Shown piece after piece: positions 1-11,700 of a stretch of DNA of 64,000 nucleotides (positions within the stretch are counted from its first letter, which is position 1; each line of letters starts with the position of its first letter). The notes under the pieces were generated by a model, which was not told the origin of the DNA, ran no database searches, and worked only from the letters and a program-made list of their open reading frames with translations. Location: NCBI RefSeq assembly GCF_000203795.2, contig NW_006281099.1, positions 2,917,774-2,981,773 of the forward strand. Direction: 5' to 3'. Source of the stretch: Batrachochytrium dendrobatidis JAM81. Taxonomy: Eukaryota; Chytridiomycota; Chytridiomycetes; Rhizophydiales. Position numbers and translations under genes: made by a program.

Positions 1-776
1 TCATGCTAGTCAACCTTGTCATCCTGTTTGCCTTGCTGTTCAGTGTCGGAATCCTTAGTATATGGCAACTGTTTTATGTAGCGTACAATGTTACAACAAT
101 CGAATCCATGGAAAATGGAAAAATTGATGAGCTTATGCGACGTGGGAAGATTCCCAACACATATGTGTACCCCTATACGCTGAGTGTGTTTCGTAATTTT
201 CAGGCCGTGTTTGGTCAGCGTTGGTATCTGTGGTGGATGCCTGCCTCTGCTCCTGGCAATGGGCTGGTATTTCCAGTCAATGAAAATGGGACGCTTGGAT
301 TGTGGCCACCACGAGAGTACTACCTATACAGAAAGTATCCATACGGGAAGCCTTCCATGGAGGAGCGACGGGCAAACAAGGCAGCGCGTCGTGAAGCTAA
401 AGTATTCATGGCTTCTGGCAAAAAGCATGTGCGACGTGACAGCGAGGGATATATTGTCAAGAATATTGTAGCAGAGGATCGTGAAGAGCAGCTGCGGCAA
501 GCTAATCTTGCTTTTGCACAGGCTGCCGAAGGAACAGGGGGCTCTACTGAGCAGGAAGCAGAGATTGTGCATCTGGATGAAACCGACGAGTCTAGTACCG
601 AGTTTGATAGTTTTGAGGATGACTTTGATGATAATATTGACATGGATGGGATTCCAAGGATTTTAGGAAGCAAAGACGATTTGGATTCGCCAGAAGGTGC
701 ACATGATATTGATAGTGATAACGAAATCCTGGCCGTTCGTCAAAAAAGGCAACAAGGGTTTAAAAAAGTTCAATGA
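1..776 (+). CDS. DHHC palmitoyltransferase, Pfa4/ZDHHC6-like, C-terminal part (5' partial)
   Basis: Only the C-terminal part of the gene lies in the window; the frame is open to the left edge. The first 25 or so residues form a hydrophobic membrane segment. Then come TTIE, RRGKIP, YPY, a VFGQRWYLWW stretch and GNGLVFPVN, the pattern that follows the last membrane helix in Pfa4-type S-acyltransferases. The tail is acidic and ends in a short basic stretch. Members of the family attach palmitate to cysteines of membrane proteins at the ER. The catalytic DHHC motif would lie upstream and cannot be checked here. The assignment rests on the post-membrane motifs only. Confidence 0.78.
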   Translation, partial: MLVNLVILFALLFSVGILSIWQLFYVAYNVTTIESMENGKIDELMRRGKIPNTYVYPYTLSVFRNFQAVFGQRWYLWWMPASAPGNGLVFPVNENGTLGLWPPREYYLYRKYPYGKPSMEERRANKAARREAKVFMASGKKHVRRDSEGYIVKNIVAEDREEQLRQANLAFAQAAEGTGGSTEQEAEIVHLDETDESSTEFDSFEDDFDDNIDMDGIPRILGSKDDLDSPEGAHDIDSDNEILAVRQKRQQGFKKVQ

Positions 777-792
777 AGTATTTCGATTTAAT

Positions 793-813
793 AATGAATC
801 AACTTGATTCATT
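793..813. repeat. Perfect 10-bp inverted repeat with 1-nt centre
   Basis: The arms AATGAATCAA and TTGATTCATT are exact reverse complements around a single C, 17 bases after the stop of the palmitoyltransferase gene. It may form a hairpin in the 3' UTR or be a dyad site for a DNA-binding protein. The rest of 777-1060 shows nothing else except a CACGTG at 912-917. Confidence 0.6.
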
Positions 814-1060
814 GATGTACTATATTGGGTAGAACTGCCGCATTATATATTTTCAATTAGATGCGTTATTTAGAGTTGTTTTGAAGCCAGATGGATGTTG
901 GCGAAACAATACACGTGATATTAGTGTGAAATAAACTCGACTCGGTCACAATGAGTACCAAAAAATCATTATTGCTCTATTGAAGCAACCTCGATAATAC
1001 ATCTGAAGCCATTTTCAAAGTAAAAGATACGAAAAATTCATTTACTTTTATGACTCTTCA

Positions 1061-4000
1061 ATGAATACAGGAACATCAGTGTGGTTTCCATCAGATATTG
1101 AGCAGCCTCGACCATCAAACACGCTTATCGCCACGAATGCAGTGACTGATATTGCTCCTATCGTACCATCTGTAGAAGCAGGAAGAGTACCAATAACTTT
1201 AAAAAACCAATTGCACAGTCTTCAAAGTAATCATTTACAGAGGTCAGATATCATGACCGATAAAGTTCCTTGCGAGGGATCAGACACTCAAAAAACGAGA
1301 TCATGGTCAAATCTATTGCCTTTTGAACATCCATCAAAAGCTTTAGCAGCCAGCATCGCAGAAAATGAAGCTCAACAATCACATCAAATACAAAGCTCAT
1401 CAATTACATCTAGTATACAATCTCAAAGTATCTGCATTGGTCAAGCATTCCTTGATTCCATTGCTGAAAACACATTGGATCCGCTACTACATAATTGTGA
1501 GCTGAACATTGCCAATGAAACCAAAAATAAAGGTGCACAATCCATTAGTGACATGTATGCTGTAGAATGTGACAGTGTATCTAAGCAGGATGAATCTCTA
1601 GCACAAGAGTCGCCTTACGAATCAAAAATTGATCTAAATTCATCATATATCAATAGACGACGATCTCGCAGGCCATCCAATATCGAATTCCTGCCACAAA
1701 CACTTGTCAATCATCTGGCTAATCCAAAGCCTGCAGCGTTTCATCGCCGGCTATCTTCCCAATATTCATCAGAAACTGGCGCGAAACCAATCACCTCGGA
1801 ACAGTTTTTCACCCAATCGATATATACGATTGGCAAAAAAATGACTCCTAGTCTACCAGAAATCGAAGCACCATCAAACGGCTTGATCCCGTTTGAAAAA
1901 TCATCCGAGATGAGTGCAATACAAAGCAGACGCACATCGCTCATCACAGTCCACGAAATTTTAACTTCAAACCACACTCGTGGCTATAAATCCAACACAA
2001 GTGGGAAGATGTGTAGCGAAATTGCTACACAAACTGATGAAAACATAGTTGGCTTTGATGCATTGGATCAACTCTTTTTTGCATTACGTGATGTAGGTGT
2101 TTAAGTAGTGTCAAACACATTTATACTTGATCGTAATACAGTCTGCATGTTGCTTCAATTCAAACACTCCAGCGAGGTCCTAACTTGAAAGCTTATTGTT
2201 CTTTTGCTTTTGTGTAAACAATAACTAGGAATTTCACACCACGGAAGAACGGATGCAAGTCAGCCAACGCCAAAATATCAGAGTAGCTACCGATAATATC
2301 CACAACCGAATACAATCACAAATTATAGGTATGAAAGATGCATATGATTTTGCACTGAATAAAGTTCGACATCAGTGCCAAAAGCTGCTCCAAGAAGCAC
2401 TTGTAAAAATCAGAAAAGATAACGAGGTAAGAGTTTCAATGTGTTATTGATTTGCGTTGATCTTTACCCGGCCGTTTAATTTAATCGATGGAATTCCCTT
2501 ATTTACAAGCATAAATGATGAAAATAGCGGTACGATGCCTGGCTGTTGTCAGAAATCGAACAAAAGCACACTCAGATCTATACTCCATTAAAATTAGTTG
2601 CAGATGTGGCTTCAGAACAACTGCGAAAAACGGAAGAAGAATTGCAACGTTTAAAGTACACAGCTTTTAGATTAACTACAGCACTTGGACATCATGGCTT
2701 GCTGAGTGAAGAAGAGGTGCATTGATATGTTTGGTTGATTTCAAAACAAAACTGTGCACAGTTCAAATCATGAAATATTGCTTACCAGTAGTTTATTTGA
2801 TGGATTGAAAATTAGATGAAAGTATCAAAAGAAGAATGTAAATGGGCTGAAAACTTGATAGCATGGTACCAAGATGAGGTTTCTGAACGTGATGAGACTA
2901 TTCAGAAGCTTTGCTATGAAATTTCAAATCTTGATTTTATGCATGATGATTTTGACAAGTCGATCAAACGAGCAAAAAGCCATGAGCAAAAAAATACTCT
3001 TCAAGACAGCACAACACTAAACCAAACCTATACTAAATTCAACTCTGGAAATCAATACAGTAAACAGGCAACTCCAGCTTCGATTGTGAGTATTGAAACC
3101 TTTATGGAGGCCATAAACTATGCGGACGATCCAACAATAGACATGCAGACATCAAATGATCTTGATTCAAGCCAATCAGCTACTGCGGATTCAGATTTAC
3201 TTGCCGTTAAACAATTAACAGAAAGTTATCTTTTGCAAATACAAGATATAGAAAAGAAGCACGCTCTTGAAATAGCCAATTTGCTGAAATACCGCGAAAG
3301 GCTTGCTTTCCAATGGTCGATAAAAATCAAGTCGGCAGAAAAATTCACAAACAATAATGCTATCTTGAAAATTATGCACAGACAAGAGCGTTTAGTTCGG
3401 CTAGCACAAATGCAGAATAAACCACGTAGATCGGTAGAGTTGGGACTTACTACGCATTTGGAGGGAGCTACTCTTGCCATGATTCTTGAAAACAAAAAGT
3501 TGATCTATTTAAAACATGAGGCAATGGAGATGGAACAGGAAAAAGATACTGAAACTCAAAAGCAAATTCAAACAAATCTTCAACAAAAAATGAAGGATGC
3601 ACATCAAGAGATTCGCCAGATTCACTCAAAAAAATCTAAAGAACTGAATCGGATTTTAGAGCGTCGTTCATTATCAACAGTTTGTATATTGCATTTGAAT
3701 TTTATTTTACCATTTGATGATGATGCATTGATAACTAATTTAAAAAACTGGTGTTGAATTGCAACGTTTAGAAAGTGTTTTCGTCTATTCTAGCCAGACA
3801 ATTGGACCAATCAAGTCAATTTGCTATACCTAAAAGCAATACTATGGATCATCTTTCTAATTTTTCGACAAATTCAACTAGCTCTTTTCAAAATTGTTTG
3901 AAAGATCAATCAAGTATGCTATGCAATACATATCCCGATTTGAAATGTTCAAGCAGCATATGCACAGATAACTCTGATGATCGCACAAGTGCATTACATT

Positions 4001-4647
4001 CAAATGTTACGCCTTCCGTAAATACAGAAGTACCCAGTGATTTTACATACAAAGGTTTCAAAATGAATCCTTGTGAAAACACGAAAACCCAACATACTGT
4101 TTCCTTGAATAGTCGCAAAAGCTCGAGTAGTCACACCCTTTCAAAACCCAGCAATGGTTTGAGTACGATAAACAAGCTAGTTTCTGGACCTTCCATCAAA
4201 ACAGTATACGAAAACTCTGAACTTCAAGGGCTGATTGGAGTAAAGAGTGTAGTATCATGCGATCGACAGCAAAAAGTGAGCAGCTTGGGAATGGATGCCA
4301 GTCATAAAAAATATATGGCACATGGCGAAAATAGATTGAAACTAAATCAATTTAAATCAGCTGTTGTTGAAGGCTCTGGATCAATGAAGGCCACAAGCCA
4401 CCCCAAAAATAACACTTTTATTTCAAGTCGATTAGCTTGCACGCAGCTTACTTATCAGCCGGAAAAGAATAGCAACTTGTCAGTATCAGAGTGCGATGAA
4501 AAGCATATTAAGGCCGATACTTCTCGTTCCATATTGCATCAAAACAAACATACAAGCCACGCAGTTTCTACGCCCAGAGAGAGATCTCAGTTGATGCACA
4601 GAATCACAAACAGAAATTCATCCCATGCGCGTGTGGATACTACTTGA
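1061..4647 (+). CDS. Large coiled-coil protein, possibly C10orf67/DUF4709-like
   Basis: Five exons fit in frame: 1061-2092, 2229-2426, 2528-2716, 2816-3679 and 3772-4647, giving about 1,052 residues. Donors are GTAGGT, GTAAGA, GTGCAT and GTTTGT, each paired with an AG that keeps the frame. The N-terminal third is Ser/Thr-rich and looks disordered. It ends in an ATQTDE motif that leads into a helical, charged region with long coiled-coil stretches (about residues 335-780), and the tail is again Ser-rich. The TQTD motif followed by a helix containing ALNKVRHQCQ and ALVKIRKDNE recalls C10orf67 proteins, but I cannot confirm the match. It sits next to two flagellar genes, so a role in the flagellum is plausible inference. 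The last two donors are weak, so exon edges near 2717 and 3680 are less certain. Confidence 0.7.
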
Positions 4648-4958
4648 TTTGAATCAAGGCAAGACACAGCAACTATGCCATTTCATTTCGCTTTAAAAAG
4701 ATTGTTGATTTTTCGTTATCTACAACTTTTGACTTGCCTTGTACTTTTTGTACCTGATAATTAACAAAATTGACTCAAAATCAAGTTGATATTGATGCCA
4801 TGAGTATTTTCATTTATGCTATACAAATAAACTAGTCAGTTTAGAAAGCATAGATCAAGGTCAAAAGGCAGTTATATGTGAGCAGACTATAAAGTAAACA
4901 TGCAAAAAGTTGGAAATCAAACTTTTATTTTGAATAAAAAAGTCAATAATCAGTCAAC
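4648..4958. other. Intergenic, convergent 3' ends
   Basis: This AT-rich stretch lies between the stops of the coiled-coil gene and CFAP20DC. I see no gene, RNA or clear repeat in it. It presumably holds both 3' UTRs. Confidence 0.6.
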
Positions 4959-7900
4959 CTAAACATCAATATCATATAGCTTCCCGGTAAGTGGATCGCG
5001 ATAGCAGTTCAGTTTTTCGTCAAATTCAAGTTCCAGCGTCTCATCTGCACTATCACCAGCCACTTCTTCCAAATCAGCTATATCCTTTTTTCCCTCGGGT
5101 ATTGAGGAATATGTACAGACATTATCATCCAAAGATGCATCAGATTCAAAAACAAGTTGTTGTTCAGCTCCGTTTTCATCAAAAATGACGAGCGCGTCCA
5201 ATGCTTTTACTGCATCATCGTTTGGATCTGCAATTATACTCTTTTTGGTAGGCAAGCAATTTTCAGAAAATCCAATCAAAGAATCGACAAGACTCGTTTG
5301 TTGAATTCCAAAAGCATCAGATGATATCCCTTGCAGCATCGTACCATTTATAGACTGATCATGCACTTTGATTGATGTATGCATATCAATTTTTGAGGCT
5401 GTAGTATGATTGGTACTACTGTCAATTTTTAAATGCATGGTCGGTTTCTCATTTTGCATAAAGTTTTCGCTTGAGTTGTCATGTTGGCTAGATGATAAAG
5501 AATTCTGTTCGTTTTCTATACTAGACGTGCGACTTCTAGATTCCATGGCATTATCAAGCTCCGCTGCTGGGGCAACATTTAATAGCGGATCTTCAATCAA
5601 TGAATCCAGCTTGCATATCTCTTTTAACTGATGTACAGGATTCAAGGCAAAAGAAGAGTTGACAGTAATGGCGTTACTGTCAAAATTGGTATCCTTGTTA
5701 TATAGCAATTTGATATCGGTGTTGAGCGCATTAAAAGAACGATCTTTTGAATCTGATATGGATGACAAGGTGCGTTTAAAGCAAGTGGGTGATTCAAGCT
5801 TTCTAGATGAAACTGTATCATACGCAGGCATATTAGTCTCCAAAAAAGTTGGCGATTTTTTGTGCACTAAACTTTCAATACTAGATGTGCTTTTCAAATT
5901 GGTCGACTCGAGATTCATTGTAGCCTTTCCAAAACAGGGTGATGGTACTGGCGACAATTCCAATACATTATGCTTCATTGTGTCTTCAACAAAGCCATTG
6001 TTCATATCAATACATTGACTGCTTTTTTTTGTAGTTGGAACTGGAATGTGTGATCGCAATTGTGAAAGACGTGGCGATAATGAATGCGAGGCTGCATTGA
6101 TTTGAGGAGATAAAGAGCTTTTGTGAGATAGAACAGGAGATGAAATTGATGATTGTGATGTACTTTTTCGAGAATGACAAAAGGGCATGGGTAGATCTGA
6201 CTGCATGACTGAAGCAAAGCTAGTATTTTTGATACTTTTTATTTCTGGTAGCACTTCCAGCGATATAAATGCATTTTGGCGTTTCATACTGTGCTGTAAT
6301 GGAACTGAAGTAGTACCATGAATCTCACTGTGCGAGTAAACGGATTCCAGCTGAAGAGCATTGTCAGGGTTATCAATTGATTTAATGATTTGACTAGGAC
6401 TTTTGATTGGTTTGCTAGAAAGAGTTCCATCATGAAATGCTGTGGAAAGAGAGTGGGTTGTATCATTTTGACAAAGGTAATCATCAATTTCTTTTTGTAG
6501 TCTGGAAGTTGGGGATGGCGTATTACGTGCATCAAATACTTGTAAAGAATCAGATTGATACATTGTGGAATCGTCAAAAGTAGGGTTTTCATCAAAGCTG
6601 CCTCGATGTGACCAGCCTTGTAGCTCCTCATTGTCATCTGTATACAATTCTGGGTTGTATACACTTATTTTTCGATTTGGTATGCTGTTTGACTGATTAT
6701 CTGACGAAAATATGGCCAACGTGTCTGCGCTAGTAGGAAAATCTGACAAGTATGCGTGCCTGGAATTTCCAACCGTAGAATCATTGTTTTTTGAATGAAT
6801 GGCATGTTCGGAATGTGCTGGTAATATAGGGGGTAGCTTGAGCGGAGTGCTTGATCGAATGATTGATTCTTTGAGGTCAAGGGGTTTTATACTCGAATCT
6901 TGATGCAAGCGCATCTTTGTACTGACATCAGAATATCGTGTTGATGAGCGATCAGAAGTTGATGAAGATAACCGAGTAGATTTGGCTGTTTTTTGTTCTG
7001 ATACATGTGTCAAATCGTTATGCTTTTCATGTCGTGAGCTATGAGAGTCGGGTGTTTTGATTGACAGTATTGATGCTCTAGATTTTGACTTTCTAACAGA
7101 TGGTATGGGATTATCTATATGTTTATCAAACGCAATATTTTGAAGCGGTGTATACAATGGAATGGCGACACTATGGGCTTGACGAATTTCTGGTATTTTT
7201 GATTAAACATTCATACAATGCTGTCAGAAATATGAAAATCAACATATGTCGGTTTTAAAAGCAAATACACCTCACCATTAGCAGAAATCTGACGCTCGAT
7301 TGCCATATAGGCAATACGATGCATATTTAATACTTGAGTCGAATATGACACTCCAAATGGAAATTCTAGAGATTTTGGTAAAGGCTCGACGTTGTGAAGC
7401 AGCAATGGCATTGGATCATTGTAATCTAAAGCGTCGAAAAGGTCAGTTTAACTGCTCTTTTTTGAAAGTCGGAATCAATAATCAAAAAACTCACTTTCAT
7501 TTGTTGTATCTGGCGGTTGCTTCTCTAGCGTAAATATCCGTCTTAAACGAAAGTTACCCAGGAGAGTAATGCTGTCTAACGATCTGAATGTTTGACCGTG
7601 ATAATTATCACTCACCAGACTGACCAGATCAAGACAAAAATTGAGCCACTAAAAATCAAATCGAATTCAAAGGGTTAATCGTATTTAAACTCGAGTTCAA
7701 ATGATTAAACTTACAGTTCCGCGCTTTGCTACTACCAAAGGAATACTACAATGCAAAGCAGTTGCTTTGATTTCCTTGTGTGCACTGGATAGAAAAAAGC
7801 GGCGATTGTTGCTATTTAAATCGGAAACACTGAAATGAAACCATGTTAAAAATATGGTATAAATTAACTATATTTACAAGAAACAATCGAGTAAATCCTA

Positions 7901-8571
7901 CGCTAATTCAATTGACATGGCTTTTCCTTGCGGTATACATATCTGCAGAACCAGAAACGACTGAATGAGATATGCTATTTTTTGATCCGTATTAACTCTA
8001 TATTAGATGCAGCATATCTATATATTTCATCAATCTGTGCACATTTCAATTCACCTTTTTGCCTGTCATCTTTGGGGAAAGTCAATTTTCCCAAACCTTC
8101 ACAGCTATAGCAATATCCCTAGTAAAATTAAATATTATACAATGGGTTATCATGATTTCAAAATTTATCGTAATATATACATATTTTCAGTTCAGTACAA
8201 GGCATCTTCTAATCAGATCTGCCAATTAATATTTATCTTACTTTAAGATCTTTTTCGAATTGCTTCTTAATTGAGCTTTTATTATGCAATTTCCATTGTA
8301 GCAGACTTGTATTGCTCCCTTGACTGGAGAATATCTCAAATGATGGCCCGCCCTAAATGGAATGACCATGAAGTCTGAGTTAGATTATTGCTCGGCTGTT
8401 TATGAATTAGGCACATTCCATAGAGTCCATTTTCCTTCGGACATTGTACGATTTTGTAACTGTCGAAGCGCGGAAAATATCCATCGACTTTGAATAAAGT
8501 CTACTTTCACTGTTTCAAATAGAAAGCTTCAATTCAAGATTATTGTGTACCTGATACTCATTCTTAAACAT
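4959..8571 (-). CDS. CFAP20DC: CFAP20 domain-containing protein (CFAP20DC/C3orf67-like)
   Basis: Eight exons read on the minus strand: 8571-8551, 8352-8242, 8118-8055, 7974-7902, 7829-7715, 7648-7495, 7425-7276 and 7189-4959, about 972 residues with every phase matching. The tiny first exon encodes MFKNEYQ and joins GGPSFEIFSSQG, the typical start of the CFAP20-like domain. Further landmarks are FPKDDRQKAYLIQSFLVLQI, RRFFLSSAHKE, WLNFCLDLVSL, FRSLDSITLL and RRIFTLEKQP, all in the order known from animal CFAP20DC. The remainder is a long Ser-rich, low-complexity region. The C-terminus ends with a CYRDPLTGKLYDID motif. The family is linked to ciliated cells, though its exact job is not settled. 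It is transcribed divergently from CFAP44. Confidence 0.87.
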
Positions 8572-8782
8572 GATGACAATGCTTGATGTGTTTAGAACTG
8601 TGTTTAAACTCTCGACTTGCTACCAAAATCTACAAAACTATTTGACAAACATTGAGTCTCCGTCACGCGTCCTAAATTTCACTTTTTCTGCTGGTTCAAC
8701 CTTGCATTCTTGAGCTCATCTCATTACAGCTAGTTTACTGAACGCGTTTCTACTGTCCAGCTATATATTGCACAGAAACAGC
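8572..8782. promoter_or_regulatory. Bidirectional promoter between CFAP20DC and CFAP44
   Basis: Only 211 bp separate the two divergent start codons, so both flagellar genes most likely share this control region. It contains ACGCGT-type sequences near 8672 and 8742 and a TATATA near 8763 close to the CFAP44 start. I found no clear X-box. Co-regulation during zoospore formation is inference from the arrangement. Confidence 0.55.
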
Positions 8783-11700
8783 ATGTCTTCTATAGAAAAG
8801 ACTGGTGCTGATGGTAAGTAGAGTTTAATTTTCATTCAATATTGCATAACAATAATGTTTAGTTTACATGCCACTCAGATATATCACTGTTTCCAATATA
8901 TTGTATCTATAGACCAACCTGTGAATGAAAGCCCGCATATAGAACTTCCTCTAGAATTAGAAAGTCTGCCAATTAAAAAAGACCTTGAGAATGTTCCTCT
9001 AACAGACGACTTTTACTACAATGCCAACCTTTTTGAAAACCATGATATAGTCTCCAACAAACGAATTAGCTCTAAAAGTATTAGTCTTTTGTAAGCTGAA
9101 TACACTGGGTTATTTTTGAATACATACAGCGTGTAGATTTTATGCTTGATTAATCTAATACTGTATAATGATTTAAATCTAGCCATTCGTTTGGATTTTC
9201 TTCTCATAAGCGGAATAATATACACTTTCTCGATGAAAATACTATACTTTCTTTCATTGGAAATGTATTGATATTTATGAACTTGAGAACGGGTGAACAA
9301 AAGCACATGATGGGTTTACGTGAAGGATCTATTGGTGCAGTGGCGGTAGGTTAATTTGGATAGTCGGATTGAATTATATTTAAACACGCATTGCTAGTCA
9401 TGTATAGCTGACTGTTGATTTGGTTTTATATGCCTGTTAACAATTAGATACATCCGATGCAAACTTATTTTGCAGTTGCAGAAATATTTGATTCTCAGCC
9501 ACATATATATGTATTCGAATATCCATCATTGAAACTATACCGTGTTTTACGCAATGGCGCCGAAAAGGGATATTCGGATTTGTGTTTCAACACTAACGGA
9601 GACAAAATTTCCAGTGTTGCAATTGATCCAGACTACATGCTGACGATTTGGGACTGGAAACAAGAAAAGGTCATGCTTCGAAGCAAGGCTTTTTCACAGG
9701 TATAGCTTGTGTTGGAGTTTTAAAAAACTCATTTTACGTTTTTTCAAATGCACGATTACTAATAGCAGCAAATATGACCATTTTGATTATTTTCTAATCA
9801 ATACATGCAATTAGGACGTGTTTCGAGTTGCATTTTCACCGGAAAACGATGGCATTTTAACTACATCTGGTATGGGCCATATCAAATTTTGGAGAATGTC
9901 TTTGACGTTTACTGGTTTGAAACTTCAAGGATATCTTGGGAAATTTGGTGCTACTGAACTGTCAGATATTGCCGCGTTTATTCAGCTCCCGGACGGAAAA
10001 GTTCTTTCTAGTACAGAAACCGGAAACATGCTGCTTTGGGACGGTGGCATGATCAAATGTGAAATCGGAGTTAAAGGCAGACGTTTGTGTCACCAAGGGA
10101 AAATTGAATCGATCTTGCTTGTAGAAGGAGAGGTCATCACAGCTGGAGAAGATGGACTGGTTCGTGTCTGGGACTTTGAAACAATTGACAATGCAGATGG
10201 TTCAGCTGGAGCATCATCTTCTGGTGGTGGTGCAATAGACTCTACTTCAGGAGCTGGATCACTTTCACAGTCTCGAATATTCGAGATGGAGCCTATCGAT
10301 GAAGTCCTAATTACCAAAGATGTCAAAATCAAATCAATTGTTCGCTATCTAAACAGCACCCATAACTATATTGTTCAAGATCAGCAAGGGCATCTTTTTT
10401 GTTTGGATTTGAATAAGCGATCCAGTGACAAAATTCTGTCGTTTCATGCCGGCCCAGTGGCTAGTGTGGACACCAGCCCAACCGCGCATATTATGGCTAG
10501 TCTAGGGAGCGATGGAAATTTGAGAATGTATGACTATGCTGCAAAGAAAATGTTGAACAAAGGCCATTTCTCAGCTGGAGGAACTTGTATGAGTTTTTTG
10601 CCGATTACACTAGACTGTACTGGCAATACACTTATTGCTGGATTTGCTGATGGAGTAATGAGAATCTTATCTTACACCTCGTTTGGCATAATTTTACAAC
10701 ATGTATTCAAACCTCACTGTGCAGCAATTACATGCATTTCAGTTTCAAAAGACGGATCACTTATTGCTACAGGATCTAATGACAAGAGTGTTTTTTTGTT
10801 CCGAGTAGACAAAACAGCCAAAAACAACCAAGAAATCCCGTATTCCAGATCATCGGTAAAAATAACCCCACTTGGTGTGCTAAGTCTACCTGATCAAGTA
10901 GTCAAAGTACAAATTGCGCCTGATTATGAACTTGACAAGGAAAAATTCAAGTTCAGCGCATCGACAGATATATTTCCAAATGACAAAAAACTGATTGTTG
11001 GCAATCGTCTTTTTGTTTTACTTGAAAACGGAAGCCTTTACTCTGCATTTTTGTCTTCAAATGAAGTTATTGACACTTCTGTCACATTTGAAATTGCTCC
11101 TGCTCAGATCTGGTTGAAAAAATGGACAGTAATCCTTCCGGAAATTCCAGTATCCAACGCGCTTCAAAATACTACAGACGATATCAAGCAAGCTCTTGGT
11201 AAGCATCCTGCAAGTAATCCTCAAGTTTTGGCACCTAATACAATCTCATCATTAGACATTCAAGGGCAAAAAAAAATGACTACCGAGCAAGCTTCAAATG
11301 GACTACCTTTACTTCAAGAACAGGGTATATCAGCCGATCAGTCCCACCATGCTGCCACAAGTAATTCAAAAACTGATCAGCCTGCTTTATGCACAAAAGA
11401 GTCTCGAGGGTTAATAATTAATAGCGAATCTTTGATTACAGCAATCCACTACGCCGAAAACGGATACTTTTTGATGGGAATTATAAATACCGATGGTGAA
11501 GCAGAAGTACGTTTGTGTCATGTGCTGATGCCTGCCCAAAGCCGCCTGCTTTTGGTCTATAAATCTGCTATTACGGATATTTGCTTGACCAAAACCAACG
11601 ATTATCTTTTGATTGGTACTGCCGATGGTGCATGTGCTATTATTCGATATAATCAAAAGGAATTCCTTTTAAAAGATCGACCCAACACACACGAAACTTA

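Noticed and set aside
7211..7275. Open reading past the CFAP20DC donor (GEVYLLLKPTYVDFH...)
   Set aside because: The frame hits a stop and does not connect to the large last exon; the GTGAGG donor at 7275 restores frame into EIRQAHSV.
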